Shown: piece by piece, positions 47,722-57,434 of the stretch
Numbering within the stretch: position 1 is the first letter of the stretch
Layout: every line of letters starts with the position of its first letter
Origin: Dehalogenimonas sp. WBC-2
GTDB taxonomy: Bacteria > Chloroflexota > Dehalococcoidia > Dehalococcoidales > Dehalococcoidaceae
DNA: 64,000 nt
NCBI GenBank assembly: GCA_001005265.1
Contig: CP011392.1
Span: 558,001 to 622,000, forward strand
Direction of reading: 5' to 3'
Translations under genes and position numbers: made by a program
Notes under the pieces: generated by a model
Seen by the model: only the letters and a program-made list of their open reading frames with translations
What the model was told of the DNA's origin: nothing
Database searches by the model: none

Positions 47722-47727
47722 GTTAAA

Positions 47728-48834
47728 TCAGTCCTTGGCCAGGTAGCCTGTAATGACAGTATCGGTGCCGATCTGGCTGACCCGGACATTCTCCAACCAT
47801 TGTGCCGCATCTATCTTTTCCGCCCCGGTACCGCCGACCGGAGTTTTGGCCGTGTCACCGCCGATAATGACCGGTCCGATGAAGACAATAACCTTGTCGA
47901 TTAGCCCGGCGTCAAAAAGGCTACCCAGAAGAGTGCTGCCACCCTCGACTAGTATGCTGGTTACCTGTTGCTGTCCCAGATACTTGATGAGTGCGGAGAG
48001 GTCAACACGGGAATGCCCGTCAGGAAATTCGGCCACCTTGGCACCGGCTTTGATGTAGGCTGACTTCAGTTCTTCGGACGTATTGCCGCCCAGGGCAATA
48101 ACGGTCTTACCAGGCTCACCGAAAAGGCAAGCGGTGAGGGGGGTTTTGCCAACAGAGTCAACAACCACACGAAGAGGTTGTTTGTGGGACGTGCCGCCGC
48201 GCCCGGCGCAGCAGCGGGCAGTTAACTTGGGATCATCGGCAATAACGGTTCCGACTCCGGCCATAATAACATCTGCGTCATGGCGCAGGTTGTGGGAAAA
48301 AGAGCGTGAGTCCTCACTGGATATCCATTTAGAGTCACCGCTGCGGGTAGCAATTTTACCATCCAGGCTCATGGCGTATTTAGCAATGACGAAGGGAAGA
48401 CCGGTGTTGATATATTTGAAATAAGCCTCATTAAGCTCACGTGCTGTCTCTCTGTGTTCGCCAACATGGACTTCAATACCAGCAGCTTCAAGTTCCGCTT
48501 TACCTTGACCGAAGACTACAGGGTTGTCGTCAAGCGTGGCTATATGTACTTTTTTGATACCGGCGGCGATGATGGCTTGAGAGCATGGCGGCGTGCGCCC
48601 GAAATGATTGCATGGTTCAAGGGTAATATACATTGTGGCCCCACGGGCTTTAACACCAGCTTGCTTCAAAGCGACGATTTCGGCGTGGTCATGACCGGGC
48701 GGCTGAGTATAACCCTGACCGATAATCTCATCATCTTTGACAATAACTGCGCCGACGGCCGGATTAGGGCTGACCTCTCCCAGTGCCAGCCGGGCTAATT
48801 TGAGTGCTTGTTCCATGTAGTCCATCAGTGGCAT
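47728..48834 (-). CDS. ribD: Riboflavin biosynthesis deaminase/reductase RibD
   Basis: RibD carries out deamination and side-chain reduction in riboflavin synthesis. The deaminase part has the zinc motif HAEIVALKQAG near residue 50 and EPCNHFGRTPPCSQAI near 75. The reductase part has AKYAMSLDGKIATRSGDSKWI near 150 and LVEGGSTLLGSLFDAGLIDK near 300. First gene of the rib operon. I looked for an FMN riboswitch upstream and saw none. Confidence 0.95.
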   Translation of the reverse strand: MPLMDYMEQALKLARLALGEVSPNPAVGAVIVKDDEIIGQGYTQPPGHDHAEIVALKQAGVKARGATMYITLEPCNHFGRTPPCSQAIIAAGIKKVHIATLDDNPVVFGQGKAELEAAGIEVHVGEHRETARELNEAYFKYINTGLPFVIAKYAMSLDGKIATRSGDSKWISSEDSRSFSHNLRHDADVIMAGVGTVIADDPKLTARCCAGRGGTSHKQPLRVVVDSVGKTPLTACLFGEPGKTVIALGGNTSEELKSAYIKAGAKVAEFPDGHSRVDLSALIKYLGQQQVTSILVEGGSTLLGSLFDAGLIDKVIVFIGPVIIGGDTAKTPVGGTGAEKIDAAQWLENVRVSQIGTDTVITGYLAKD

Positions 48835-49071
48835 TCTAGCACTCGTTGCTTTAGAGGCGCAAACGCACTACTGGTATACCGGAATTTTGATTTCTGTATG
48901 TTTTGAGGCACTTAGCAAAAGAGGCTGCCGATATTGCGTTGTTTCTGACCGTGCGGATTAGTTGGAGGTTTTGACGCAAAAGTTCAGAAGTATGTTAGCC
49001 TGACGCTTGTATATTTTGCGGCTGAAACAAGATGATATAGTATTAATAGAATACCTGTTTGGAGATACTTA

Positions 49072-50442
49072 ATGAAAGAGTACGATGTAATCGTTATCGG
49101 CTCGGGTGCAGGTTTGGACATTTTGGATGTAGCGGTGGAGCATGGACTAAAGTCGGCACTTATCGACAAAGGACCTGCAGGCGGTACTTGTTTAAATGTT
49201 GGCTGTATTCCTTCAAAAATGCTGATTTTTCCCGCTGACCGAATTACGGAGATCAGAGAAGCGGCCAAACTTGGCATCGCGGCTGAGATAAAATACATTG
49301 ACTTCGGGGTTATAATGCGCCGCATGCACAAGGTTGTGGATACTGACCGCAAGCAGATCAAGAAATACTTAAGTGAATCCAAGGAATTGGATTTTTATGA
49401 TGAGACCGCTGAATTTATTGGTGAATATATGCTCAAGGTGGGTTCAGAGACAATTAAAGCCAGCCAAATTTATATTGCGACGGGTACCAGACCTGATATT
49501 CCTCCGCTACAGGGACTTGGAAAAGTAGATTATCTGACCAATGAAACACTCCTGAAACTCACCGCACTGCCCAAGAGCCTGGTGATCATAGGTGGCGGTT
49601 ATATCGGTATGGAATATGCCCATTTTTTTGAGGCAATGGCTACAGAAGTGACTGTGCTGGAAATGGGGCCGCGTTTGTTGCCAGCGGAAGAACCGGAGAT
49701 TTCTGCTACTTTGCAGAGAGCTTTGGCAAGGCGTATGACAATCCACACTCATAGTGTAGCGGAGTCAGTGGAACAAACCCCTGATGGTATCGTAATCACG
49801 TTCAAGCATCTTGCTACCGGACAGGTGTCGCGTTTGAAGGCCGAGAAGCTGCTGATGGCCACCGGACGAAGATCCAACGCTGATCTGCTCAGGGTGGAAA
49901 AGTGCGGCATTAAAAAAGACAAACACGGTTTTATCAGGGTGAACAGTCAGATGGAAACCAACAAAAAAGGAATCTATGCTATTGGCGACGCAAATGGAAT
50001 AGAGGCTTTTACGCATACCGCCCATGCTGAGGCAGCGGTGGCAGCGGCCAACGGCATTCACGGCCAACGGAAAAGAATGAATTATCACGCATCGCCGCAC
50101 GCTGTGTTTACCCATCCGCAGGTAGCATCGGTGGGACTTACCGAGGAAGAGGCAGTCAAAAAGTACAAAATCATGGTAGGACGGGCAGACTTTGGCGATA
50201 CGGCACTAGGTACAGCCATGATGGAAGACGAGGGGTTTGTTAAAATAATTCTGGAACAAACCAGCGGCAAAATACTGGGCGGGCATATTATCGGGCCGTG
50301 GGCATCGGTGCTGATTCAGGAGATTGTTAACGCAATGGCCAGCGGCGGTGGCCGTGACGGAATTGCATCGGGGATACATATTCACCCGGCTCTGTCAGAA
50401 GTGGTAATCAAGGCATTATTTAATGTGAATTCCGTGGCGTAA
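49072..50442 (+). CDS. Pyridine nucleotide-disulfide oxidoreductase (dihydrolipoamide dehydrogenase-like)
   Basis: The 456-residue flavoprotein has the FAD-binding N-terminus YDVIVIGSGAG, redox-active disulfide GGTCLNVGCIPSK at about residues 41-53, NAD(P)-binding IIGGGYIGMEYAHFF near 170, YAIGDANG near 302 and the C-terminal dimer motif HIHPALSEVV with its catalytic His. It is a stand-alone gene, not beside a 2-oxoacid dehydrogenase, so its electron acceptor cannot be named; mercuric or lipoamide-type are alternatives. Confidence 0.9.
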   Translation: MKEYDVIVIGSGAGLDILDVAVEHGLKSALIDKGPAGGTCLNVGCIPSKMLIFPADRITEIREAAKLGIAAEIKYIDFGVIMRRMHKVVDTDRKQIKKYLSESKELDFYDETAEFIGEYMLKVGSETIKASQIYIATGTRPDIPPLQGLGKVDYLTNETLLKLTALPKSLVIIGGGYIGMEYAHFFEAMATEVTVLEMGPRLLPAEEPEISATLQRALARRMTIHTHSVAESVEQTPDGIVITFKHLATGQVSRLKAEKLLMATGRRSNADLLRVEKCGIKKDKHGFIRVNSQMETNKKGIYAIGDANGIEAFTHTAHAEAAVAAANGIHGQRKRMNYHASPHAVFTHPQVASVGLTEEEAVKKYKIMVGRADFGDTALGTAMMEDEGFVKIILEQTSGKILGGHIIGPWASVLIQEIVNAMASGGGRDGIASGIHIHPALSEVVIKALFNVNSVA

Positions 50443-50571
50443 TGACCAGTCCGACAAATAAGCATATTCACAAAACTGAGTGCAAACCTTAAAATATGGG
50501 TGGTTATAGAACTTGACGATTGAAGGTAAATACGATACCCTTCAATGACTGTCCCACGATAGGAGTCCACA

Positions 50572-51777
50572 TTGGAAACACCAATCGGACGTTCGGCGCT
50601 TTCTGAAATTGAAGAATTATTGAAGTGGCATAAACCGCCACCGCTAAAGATTGGCCAGCATACGGCACGTCTGCCGATTATTCAAGGCGGGATGGCGGTA
50701 GGTATTTCACTGTCAGGTCTGGCTTCGGCGGTGGCCAATGCCGGCGGTATCGGTGTTATTGCCGCTCCGGGTGTTGGCCTTTTTGAGTCAGATTTTGCCA
50801 GTAATTTCTTTGAGGCCAATATCCGCGGCTTGCGCAAAGAGATCCGGCGCGCCCGGGCCAAAACCAGCGGCGTACTGGGTGTCAATATCATGGTGGCTCT
50901 GACTGACTTTGTCGAAATGGCCAAGGCGGCTATTGAAGAAGGCATAGATATTATCTTTGCCGGTGCCGGGTTGCCGATGAGGTTGCCGGAACTTTTAGGC
51001 AATAATCGTCATACCAAACTGGTGCCTATCGTCTCCTCCGGCAGAGCGGCGCGAATTTTGTGTAAGAAATGGCAAGACGACTTTGGCTATACTCCGGACG
51101 GCTTTGTGGTTGAAGGACCTTTGGCCGGGGGGCATTTAGGTTTCAAGGCGGAAGAATTAGACCAACCTGAAAACCTTTTGGAACGCCTGGTGCCTGATGT
51201 TATCGAGGCGGTTAAACCCTTCGCTATGGCTGCAGGACAGCCGATACCGGTTATTGCCGCTGGCGGCATTTATAGCGGCGCGGATATTTACCATATGCTG
51301 CGCCTGGGCGCCAGCGGTGTCCAGATGGCCACCCGGTTTGTGGCCACCGAGGAATGCGACGCTTCTCCACTTTTCAAACAGGCTTATGTGGCATCCAAAG
51401 AGGGTGATGCCGTCATCATCAAGAGTCCGGTGGGTATGCCTGGGCGGGCATTGCGGAATGCATATATTGACAGCGTCAGCGCTGGCCATAAGAAACCATT
51501 CAAATGTCCGCAGCGCTGTGTGAAAACCTGCAATTACCTTGAAAGCCCTTATTGCATATTTATTGCCCTGCTTAACGCCCAACGGGGTCACTTAAGCGGC
51601 GGCTTTGCTTTCTGCGGCGCCAATGTCCATAGAGTCAAAGAGATCGTCACGGTGAAGAATCTCATTGGTTCACTTGTTAAAGAATACAAGGCCGCGGCGG
51701 TGCAATCCCTGTTGGAACTGATGACCCGCTACATGAATGGTATGCTGGCGCCGTCAGTAGGCCGGAGTCTGGCCTAA
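50572..51777 (+). CDS. Nitronate monooxygenase / 2-nitropropane dioxygenase-like flavoprotein
   Basis: The 401-residue protein has the TIM-barrel FMN family motifs: PIIQGGMAVGISLSGLASAVANAGGIGVI near residues 34-62, IIFAGAGLP near 129, EGPLAGGHLG near 183 and VIAAGGIYSGADI near 227, followed by GASGVQMATRFV. The C-terminal part has four Cys (KCPQRCVKTCNYLESPYC) seen in a subgroup. Start TTG 50572, with AGGAG before it. An FabK-like or other dehydrogenase role is also possible. Confidence 0.85.
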   Translation: METPIGRSALSEIEELLKWHKPPPLKIGQHTARLPIIQGGMAVGISLSGLASAVANAGGIGVIAAPGVGLFESDFASNFFEANIRGLRKEIRRARAKTSGVLGVNIMVALTDFVEMAKAAIEEGIDIIFAGAGLPMRLPELLGNNRHTKLVPIVSSGRAARILCKKWQDDFGYTPDGFVVEGPLAGGHLGFKAEELDQPENLLERLVPDVIEAVKPFAMAAGQPIPVIAAGGIYSGADIYHMLRLGASGVQMATRFVATEECDASPLFKQAYVASKEGDAVIIKSPVGMPGRALRNAYIDSVSAGHKKPFKCPQRCVKTCNYLESPYCIFIALLNAQRGHLSGGFAFCGANVHRVKEIVTVKNLIGSLVKEYKAAAVQSLLELMTRYMNGMLAPSVGRSLA

Positions 51778-51782
51778 AAGAT

Positions 51783-52487
51783 ATGAAGATAGCTGTTTAC
51801 CAGATTGCCGACACCGGTGATGCCGCGGCCAATATTGCCAAGGCATATGATGCCATAATAAACACAGAAGCCGATTTTTTTGCCCTGCCGGAATTTTTTT
51901 CCATCCCCGGCGGTGATTTCCGCAAGCCCTATACCTTACAAAGCTGTCTTGAAGAAACCGCGTTACCAGCCTATGTGATGCTTCAGCGTGCCAGCCGACA
52001 ATTTAAAGGGTATATTATCGGCGGGAGCATCCTGGAACGTGACGGAGACTGTTATTACAACACCTGTTACGTCTTTAAAGGTGGAGAACAGGTCACAAGT
52101 TACCGTAAGATCAAGATCACCCACGAAGAAGTTGAGCTTCAGATCTGTCCCGGCAAAGACACGGTAACCTTTGATACGCCCTTCGGGCGGGTGGCGTTGA
52201 TGATCTGTGCCGACTGCATTTCCTGGGAACTGGTCGACAGGTTGTGTCCCGGTGCTAAATATGTTTTCCTGCCGGTCTCTCTGACCGACCCCAATCATCC
52301 GCCCTTCACCGGCCATCCGGTCTCAGACACGATTGCTAAGAAGTTCGGGGCGACGGTAATCAAGATTACCCGGGTTGGTACTTTTGGCGGCAAGGTGCTG
52401 TCATCAAGGAGCGCCATAACCACCCCCGCAGGCACTGTCTGGGAGGCTCCTGACGCCATGGAGCATCTGGCAGTGGTTGAACTTTAA
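51783..52487 (+). CDS. Carbon-nitrogen hydrolase (nitrilase/amidase superfamily)
   Basis: The catalytic triad of the superfamily is visible: Glu in FFALPEFF (about residue 38), Lys in YRKIKITHEE (about 106) and Cys in LMICADCISWE (about 141). The length of 234 residues is short, near the low end for the family. It follows the nitronate monooxygenase-like gene by 5 bases, so they form an operon. Its stop overlaps the end of epmA by 4 bases. The substrate is unknown. Confidence 0.87.
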   Translation: MKIAVYQIADTGDAAANIAKAYDAIINTEADFFALPEFFSIPGGDFRKPYTLQSCLEETALPAYVMLQRASRQFKGYIIGGSILERDGDCYYNTCYVFKGGEQVTSYRKIKITHEEVELQICPGKDTVTFDTPFGRVALMICADCISWELVDRLCPGAKYVFLPVSLTDPNHPPFTGHPVSDTIAKKFGATVIKITRVGTFGGKVLSSRSAITTPAGTVWEAPDAMEHLAVVEL

Positions 52488-53389
52488 TCTGCCAAAGCCA
52501 TTACATCTTCAATTAAAGGACTATTACAAAAGAGCATCGCCAGGCGGTCTATACCCAAGGCTCCACCTGCGGCTTCGGGCAGGTGTTCCAGAGCGGTCAG
52601 GAAGTTTTCCGGCATGTCTGTCTTGCGTCCCAGTCTCCGGGCTAGCTCTATCTCGGCATTGAAGCGTTGACGCTGTTCTACCGGGTCGGTCAACTCAGTG
52701 AAGATGTTAGCCAGTTCCAACCCGCCGATAAATATCTCCGTCCGCTCAGCAACCCGATCATCGCCGGGTTTAATTTTGGCCAGAGACGCCGCCGAGGCGG
52801 GGAAATCATAAAGGATGACCGGCCGTGACAGACTAAGACCGGTAACGGTGGTAGCCAGGTCCAGATCGAAACGTTCAGGATCGTTAACTGCAACAGGGTC
52901 CCAGCCGCATTCGGTTAAAAAGGCCTGCCGTACTGACAATCGCTGCCACGGGCGGCTGAGGTCAATCAATTGTCCCTGGTATTTAAGATGGGATGAGCCG
53001 TTGAGGGATTCGGCCACAAAAATAACAAGGTCTTCAGTCTCGGCGGCCAGATCCAGATAACCGGCTCCGACCCGATAGTATTCCAGCAGGGTGAACTCCT
53101 CACGGTGCTGGGCGCCTTTTTCACTCTTCCTGAAGGCATGGCATATTTGAAAAATATCGCCGTAACCGGCGGCCAACAGCGGTTTCATATACAGTTCCGG
53201 TGACGGCAACAGGAAACCACGCTCAGTGGCGACCGGCTCTATATAGGCCTCCGGTAACGGCCGGGAGGCTAGCAGCGGCGTTTCTACTTCCAGGAAATGG
53301 CGCTGGTAAAAAAATAATCGGACGAGGCGCAATATTTCAGCGCGGCGCTGGAGATTAGCTTTCCGGGCAGCCAGCCGCTCAAGATCCAC
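52484..53389 (-). CDS. epmA: EF-P lysine ligase EpmA-like (class II lysyl-tRNA synthetase paralogue)
   Basis: EpmA attaches (R)-beta-lysine to a lysine of elongation factor P. The 301-residue protein has only the class II catalytic core: FLEVETPLLASRP near residue 33, motif 2 GDIFQICHAFRKSEKG and HREEFTLLEYYR near 78-107, and motif 3 GGALGIDRLAML near the end. It lacks the N-terminal anticodon domain of LysRS, which separates EpmA from LysS. It lies directly after efp (6 bases), a strong functional link. Confidence 0.9.
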   Translation of the reverse strand: MDLERLAARKANLQRRAEILRLVRLFFYQRHFLEVETPLLASRPLPEAYIEPVATERGFLLPSPELYMKPLLAAGYGDIFQICHAFRKSEKGAQHREEFTLLEYYRVGAGYLDLAAETEDLVIFVAESLNGSSHLKYQGQLIDLSRPWQRLSVRQAFLTECGWDPVAVNDPERFDLDLATTVTGLSLSRPVILYDFPASAASLAKIKPGDDRVAERTEIFIGGLELANIFTELTDPVEQRQRFNAEIELARRLGRKTDMPENFLTALEHLPEAAGGALGIDRLAMLFCNSPLIEDVMALAD

Positions 53390-53395
53390 TGGCGT

Positions 53396-53956
53396 CTAGC
53401 CTACGACGCGTTCCACATAAGAGCCGGTGAGGGTGTTGATGCGCAGTACTTCACCTTCTTTAATAAAGGCAGGCACACCGATCTCAAGCCCTGTTTCCAT
53501 CCGGGCGATCTTTTGCTGGGCGGTAACGGTGGCGCTTTTCATGGAGGCTTCGGTCTCAACGACTTTCAGTTCTACGGCCTTGGGAAGGATGAGGTCAATA
53601 GGACGCTCTTCCCACATCATGACCTGAACGCCAAGATTGTCTTTGAGGTAGAATTTTTTATCGGCGACATTGGTTTCATCCATGATGTATTGCTCAAAGC
53701 TGCCGGTGTCCATAAAGTGGAAGTGGCCTTGTTCTTCGTAGAGGAATTGCATGTCACGGACGGTGATGCTGGCTTCATCGAACTTGTCGCCGGAGTGGTA
53801 GGTAGGCTCGGAGAGGACGCCGTTCATGAGGTTTCTCATTTTGAGGTGATAAATGGCGCGACCTTTGCCCGGTTTTACAAAACTGACGTTTTCTACGGAA
53901 TAGGGTACGCCATCAATAAGTAGTTTATTATTCTTGCTGACTTCAGAGACTTCCAC
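53396..53956 (-). CDS. efp: Elongation factor P
   Basis: EF-P relieves ribosome stalling at polyproline stretches. The 186-residue protein has the KOW-like N-terminal domain with the modification loop KPGKGRAIYHLK (the Lys in PGKG is the target), and the OB domains with EERPIDLILPKAVELKV near residue 128 and VPAFIKEGEVLRINTLTGSYVERV at the end. Presence of the GK loop together with epmA fits lysylation. Start is ATG 53956. Confidence 0.96.
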   Translation of the reverse strand: MEVSEVSKNNKLLIDGVPYSVENVSFVKPGKGRAIYHLKMRNLMNGVLSEPTYHSGDKFDEASITVRDMQFLYEEQGHFHFMDTGSFEQYIMDETNVADKKFYLKDNLGVQVMMWEERPIDLILPKAVELKVVETEASMKSATVTAQQKIARMETGLEIGVPAFIKEGEVLRINTLTGSYVERVVG

Positions 53957-54588
53957 GAGTTTGGGCGTCCTCCATTTATTAAAAAAAATTTCAAAGGCTG
54001 AGACGATATTATATGCGCTTCATCGTAGGGGGGCAAGTGAGTGTATTCCAAATTGCCAGGGCTGAACAGCGAATTGTTTTGACACAAATACCCGTTTTTT
54101 TGCACCTGGAGTTTTGATTCAAAGCAACAATTGGGGGCGAATAATACCAATAATCCAATAATACCAAATCCAATTTCCAATAAGAGGGGTGGATTCTCCA
54201 CGCGTTACCCTTTCGGTTGATGCAGAACACAGATTATTCATAGGACAATACCTTCCAATATCCGACCTCCGGCGCCGGAAAGAAGCCCTGCGGAGGTTGT
54301 TTCCCCGAAAGTGAAAATTACGGAAACAACCCCTTTTTTACGATTGAAAGCGGCTAAAACAACCGGTTGTTTGCCGTAAACAACCTCAATAAACCCGAAA
54401 ACAACCGATGACAAATACGCTCTATAACTACCAGAACAAGATGGAACATATGTTAGCACAGGGTAGTGGCAGTGTCAATGGGGTTTTGGAACTTTTTGGC
54501 AGTTTATTTTTTTGATGGGGTGGGGGTGGTGAGGATACCTCTAAATAATCATCGGGATGTTTGTCCTTCCATGCGTATGTTCATTTAC
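53957..54588. other. Intergenic region with clustered AACAACC motifs
   Basis: About 630 bases with no supported gene. The 54290-54405 part has six copies of AAACAACC or its complement, including a 16-bp palindrome. A near-repeat of CCAATAATACC type sits at 54146-54180. It should contain the efp promoter. Confidence 0.5.
54290..54405. repeat. Cluster of AAACAACC / GGTTGTTT motifs
   Basis: GGTTGTTT, AAACAACC, AAACAACCGGTTGTTT (a perfect palindrome near 54357-54372), AAACAACC and AAACAACC follow within about 115 bases. This looks like a binding array or a remnant of a short repeat. Confidence 0.5.
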
Positions 54589-55089
54589 CTATCCCAAAGT
54601 ATGATTAAAAAAAACGTATGCCAAGACGCCGATCACCATCGTTAAAACGCCAATTAGAACCACTAAACCACAAATCCGGATATAATATCCCAAGTTGTGT
54701 GACATTTGGTCGAATTCATCATTGATTTCCTCGTTTGAAAGTATATGGTCAGAAATCTTCCCGAGACCCTTTCGTTTAATCAGAACCCATGTTAAACCCA
54801 CAATTAAAATTACTTCGAAACCAGTTAAAAAGGTGATAAAAAGAGCATCCTTTGTGTTTCCCATCATATTGTGGCCTATGATAGAAAGAGCCCATAAGGT
54901 TGTAATGAATAAAAGCAAACCATACACCCCAAGTGAAATGAATAAAATTCTCTTTTTGAGCGCACTTGATGGTTCAGATGCTTCTGGCGTTTTATCGGAT
55001 ACGAAAACGAAGAAAGCAGTTCGAATAATAGAAACAAAACGAGGCGCCAACAACAATGTGAAAAGTAATATAAAAGGCAAAGCATTCAT
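54589..55089 (-). CDS. Membrane protein of unknown function
   Basis: The 166-residue protein has hydrophobic segments at about 3-22, 48-70, 82-105 and 138-160, so four membrane spans are likely. No catalytic motif is seen. It faces the first RHS cassette divergently. The sequence is AT-rich compared with the core genes around 45-53 kb. Confidence 0.6.
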   Translation of the reverse strand: MNALPFILLFTLLLAPRFVSIIRTAFFVFVSDKTPEASEPSSALKKRILFISLGVYGLLLFITTLWALSIIGHNMMGNTKDALFITFLTGFEVILIVGLTWVLIKRKGLGKISDHILSNEEINDEFDQMSHNLGYYIRICGLVVLIGVLTMVIGVLAYVFFNHTLG

Positions 55090-55156
55090 ATAGTTCTCAT
55101 CTGGTATCTTAGTTTATTCCCTGATTGTAACGACTCTTAACCTTGCTGTACAATCT

Positions 55157-55999
55157 ATGCAATACATTCACCAGGACAGCCTGAACAGCACAGCGCTGGT
55201 GACGGCGGGCAACGGAACATCACTGGGGACAACGGCTTACTATCCCTACGGCGCGACCCGCAGCGGCTCAGTACCGACGGATGAGAAATTCACCGGGCAG
55301 AAGCTGGACAGCACCGGACTGTACTACTACAACGCCAGGTACTATGACCCCATTATAGGAAGATTCATCAGCGCGGATACGCTGGTTCAAAATTTCACAA
55401 ATCCGCAGACATTAAACAGATATTCATATACATCTAACAACCCCCTGAAATACGTTGATCCGACGGGACGCTACTGGATTTCAGATGATGGCGGGGGCGG
55501 TACAACAACTCTGGTAGAACCTCAGCCAAATTCAGGGAGTTCTGACGCAGACCTAGGCCTTCCGATGAGTTCCAAAGAGCAGGTAGTGCCGACAAAGCCA
55601 GAACCGTCCTTGGCGGCACAGGGACTCACCGGAGCTAACGGAACTTCTTCTGTTAATGCAGGAACATCTGCAACATTAACTTATTCACAGGCCGCAAAGT
55701 TAGCCGATCAATATGGAGGAAAGCCATCGGAATATATAAATGGGACGAGAACGGCGTCGGATCATCCTGTTGGAGCACTGGTTACAAGTGTAATAACTGG
55801 TGTTTTGGCTGTTGGTCTATTCATAGGAGGTGCTTATTTAGTTTCGACCGGAATGGGTGCTATAGTAGGCGTTGGAGCTATTGAATTGGGCATGGAGCTA
55901 TTCGCTACGAGTGGTTGGTTTTTCGCTGGATCATTATGTCTCACTGGGGCATCAATAGCATCGTACAAGGCAGGTACCGGCCGAAAAGTAGGAAAATAA
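55157..55999 (+). CDS. RHS-repeat tip cassette 1, truncated at the 5' end
   Basis: The protein is only the end of an RHS core: QYIHQDSLNSTALVT, then FTGQKLDSTGLYYYNARYYDPIIGRFISADT and NRYSYTSNNPLKYVDPTGRYW. RHS proteins end in a variable toxin tip after this hallmark. The tip here (residue 200 onward) is hydrophobic with two membrane-like segments (LVTSVITGVLAVGLFIGGAYLV). The upstream repeats of a full RHS protein are missing. A small membrane protein gene follows 1 base later and may be an immunity gene. Confidence 0.75.
   Translation: MQYIHQDSLNSTALVTAGNGTSLGTTAYYPYGATRSGSVPTDEKFTGQKLDSTGLYYYNARYYDPIIGRFISADTLVQNFTNPQTLNRYSYTSNNPLKYVDPTGRYWISDDGGGGTTTLVEPQPNSGSSDADLGLPMSSKEQVVPTKPEPSLAAQGLTGANGTSSVNAGTSATLTYSQAAKLADQYGGKPSEYINGTRTASDHPVGALVTSVITGVLAVGLFIGGAYLVSTGMGAIVGVGAIELGMELFATSGWFFAGSLCLTGASIASYKAGTGRKVGK
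55266..55754 (+). repeat. RHS core repeat, copy 1
   Basis: About 490 bases, nearly identical to 56946-57434 (offset 1680 bases), differing at few positions. It codes for the GQKLDSTGLYYYNARYYD to GKPSEYINGTRTA part of cassettes 1 and 2. Confidence 0.9.
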
Positions 56000-56000
56000 A

Positions 56001-56690
56001 ATGATATTCGATAAAAATATTATCATTCCCGTTGTAAGTGCGGTTTGTTGGATTCTATTTGGAATTTGGCTAACGAGAGATGATCCAACTCATCTTTTTA
56101 TGATCGGTTTTTTTATTTCCGGTGCATTAGGAGGACTATTAGGATACTGGCTCATTCGTTTACTTTCTGCCGGGATTATTATTGACCAAAGATGCGAAAA
56201 GAAATCATCAGGACCTTTTCATTTGAATTATACCCTTGGTCATCGTGATGTTATGGAATTTAGACTTCTGATAAATCGGTTCAGAAGAACAAGAAATCTA
56301 GCCTATGCATTAGCAGGTTCGATCTCTTTTTACCTAATAGTTCAACAGATATCAGATCGAAACTATTTATTGGCATTACTCATTATATTATTGAGCGCTG
56401 CTTATTTCTTGTTATATAAAAAGCTCTTTTTTTCTAAAATAATATCCCTCGAAAAGATGGCCGAGTATGTGGATGGCAAACATGAATTGCATATAGATTG
56501 TAAAAGTATAACCGATAATGATGTTATTTCAGATTGGCGCAATGTCTTCTATCATATTTCACAAGGTGAGTATATTTATATTTTCAGTAAACTCCCTTGG
56601 GTTTTCGTAATACCTAAAAATGTGATTGAAGGAGAATATTCTGCAAAGTTTAATGATTCGATTGCATGTTTTAGAAAATACTCCCTTTGA
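56001..56690 (+). CDS. Membrane protein after RHS cassette 1 (possible immunity protein)
   Basis: The 229-residue protein has hydrophobic segments near residues 8-20, 28-52, 100-115 and 118-140. It starts at ATG 56001, one base after the RHS stop codon, so it is probably cotranscribed. The position immediately after a variable RHS tip is that of an immunity gene; no homology is claimed. Confidence 0.65.
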   Translation: MIFDKNIIIPVVSAVCWILFGIWLTRDDPTHLFMIGFFISGALGGLLGYWLIRLLSAGIIIDQRCEKKSSGPFHLNYTLGHRDVMEFRLLINRFRRTRNLAYALAGSISFYLIVQQISDRNYLLALLIILLSAAYFLLYKKLFFSKIISLEKMAEYVDGKHELHIDCKSITDNDVISDWRNVFYHISQGEYIYIFSKLPWVFVIPKNVIEGEYSAKFNDSIACFRKYSL

Positions 56691-56945
56691 ATGCCATTCA
56701 TTTTGCTGATGATTTGAGGGTTTGGCAATAATATCCACTTAATCAATTAGGCATAGGTTGATAGGCTATAATTGAGAATGAAAGACTTCACTAAATATAC
56801 TATATATTTCTATAGGTCTTTTCCCGATTCCACTTGTTATTAGTTTATTACTAATTTATGGCATCCAAGATGGTTTTGTTTACTAACTGGTCTAAGACAG
56901 ACAAACTTTGTCTCTATCTGGACCTGAATAAATGACATAAATTCG

Positions 56946-57434
56946 GTTCAGTGCCGACAGACGAGAAGTTCACCGGGCAGAAGCTGGACAGCACCGGGCT
57001 GTACTACTACAACGCCAGGTACTATGACCCCATTATAGGAAGATTCATCAGCGCGGATACGCTGGTTCAGAATTTCACAAATCCGCAGACATTAAACAGA
57101 TATTCATATACATCTAATAACCCCCTGAAATACGTTGATCCGACGGGACGCTACTGGATTTCAGATGATGGCGGGGGCGGTACAACAACTCTGGTAGAAC
57201 CTCAGCCAAATTCAGGGAGTTCTGACGCAGACCTAGGCCTTCCGATGAGTTCCAAAGAGCAGGTAGTGCCGACAAAGCCAGAACCGTCCTTGGCGGCACA
57301 GGGACTCACCGGAGCTAACGGAACTTCTTCTGTTAATGCAGGAACATCTGCAACATTAACTTATTCACAGGCCGCAAAGTTAGCCGATCAATATGGAGGA
57401 AAGCCATCGGAATATATTAACGGGACGAGGACCG
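56946..57434 (+). repeat. RHS core repeat, copy 2
   Basis: Near-identical copy of 55266-55754. It marks a recent duplication followed by tip replacement: the two sequences part at about 57434 to give different C-termini. Confidence 0.9.

Noticed and set aside
48835-49071. Possible FMN riboswitch before ribD
   Set aside because: The conserved RFN blocks are not found in either strand here, so the rib operon seems not to be controlled by one.
53893-54201. Minus-strand ORF of 102 codons overlapping efp
   Set aside because: It overlaps the real efp start in another frame and derives from simple-sequence DNA.
54238-54459. Minus-strand ORF of 73 codons
   Set aside because: Its sequence follows the AACAACC motif cluster, has a repeated VV-rich pattern and no ribosome site or neighbour.
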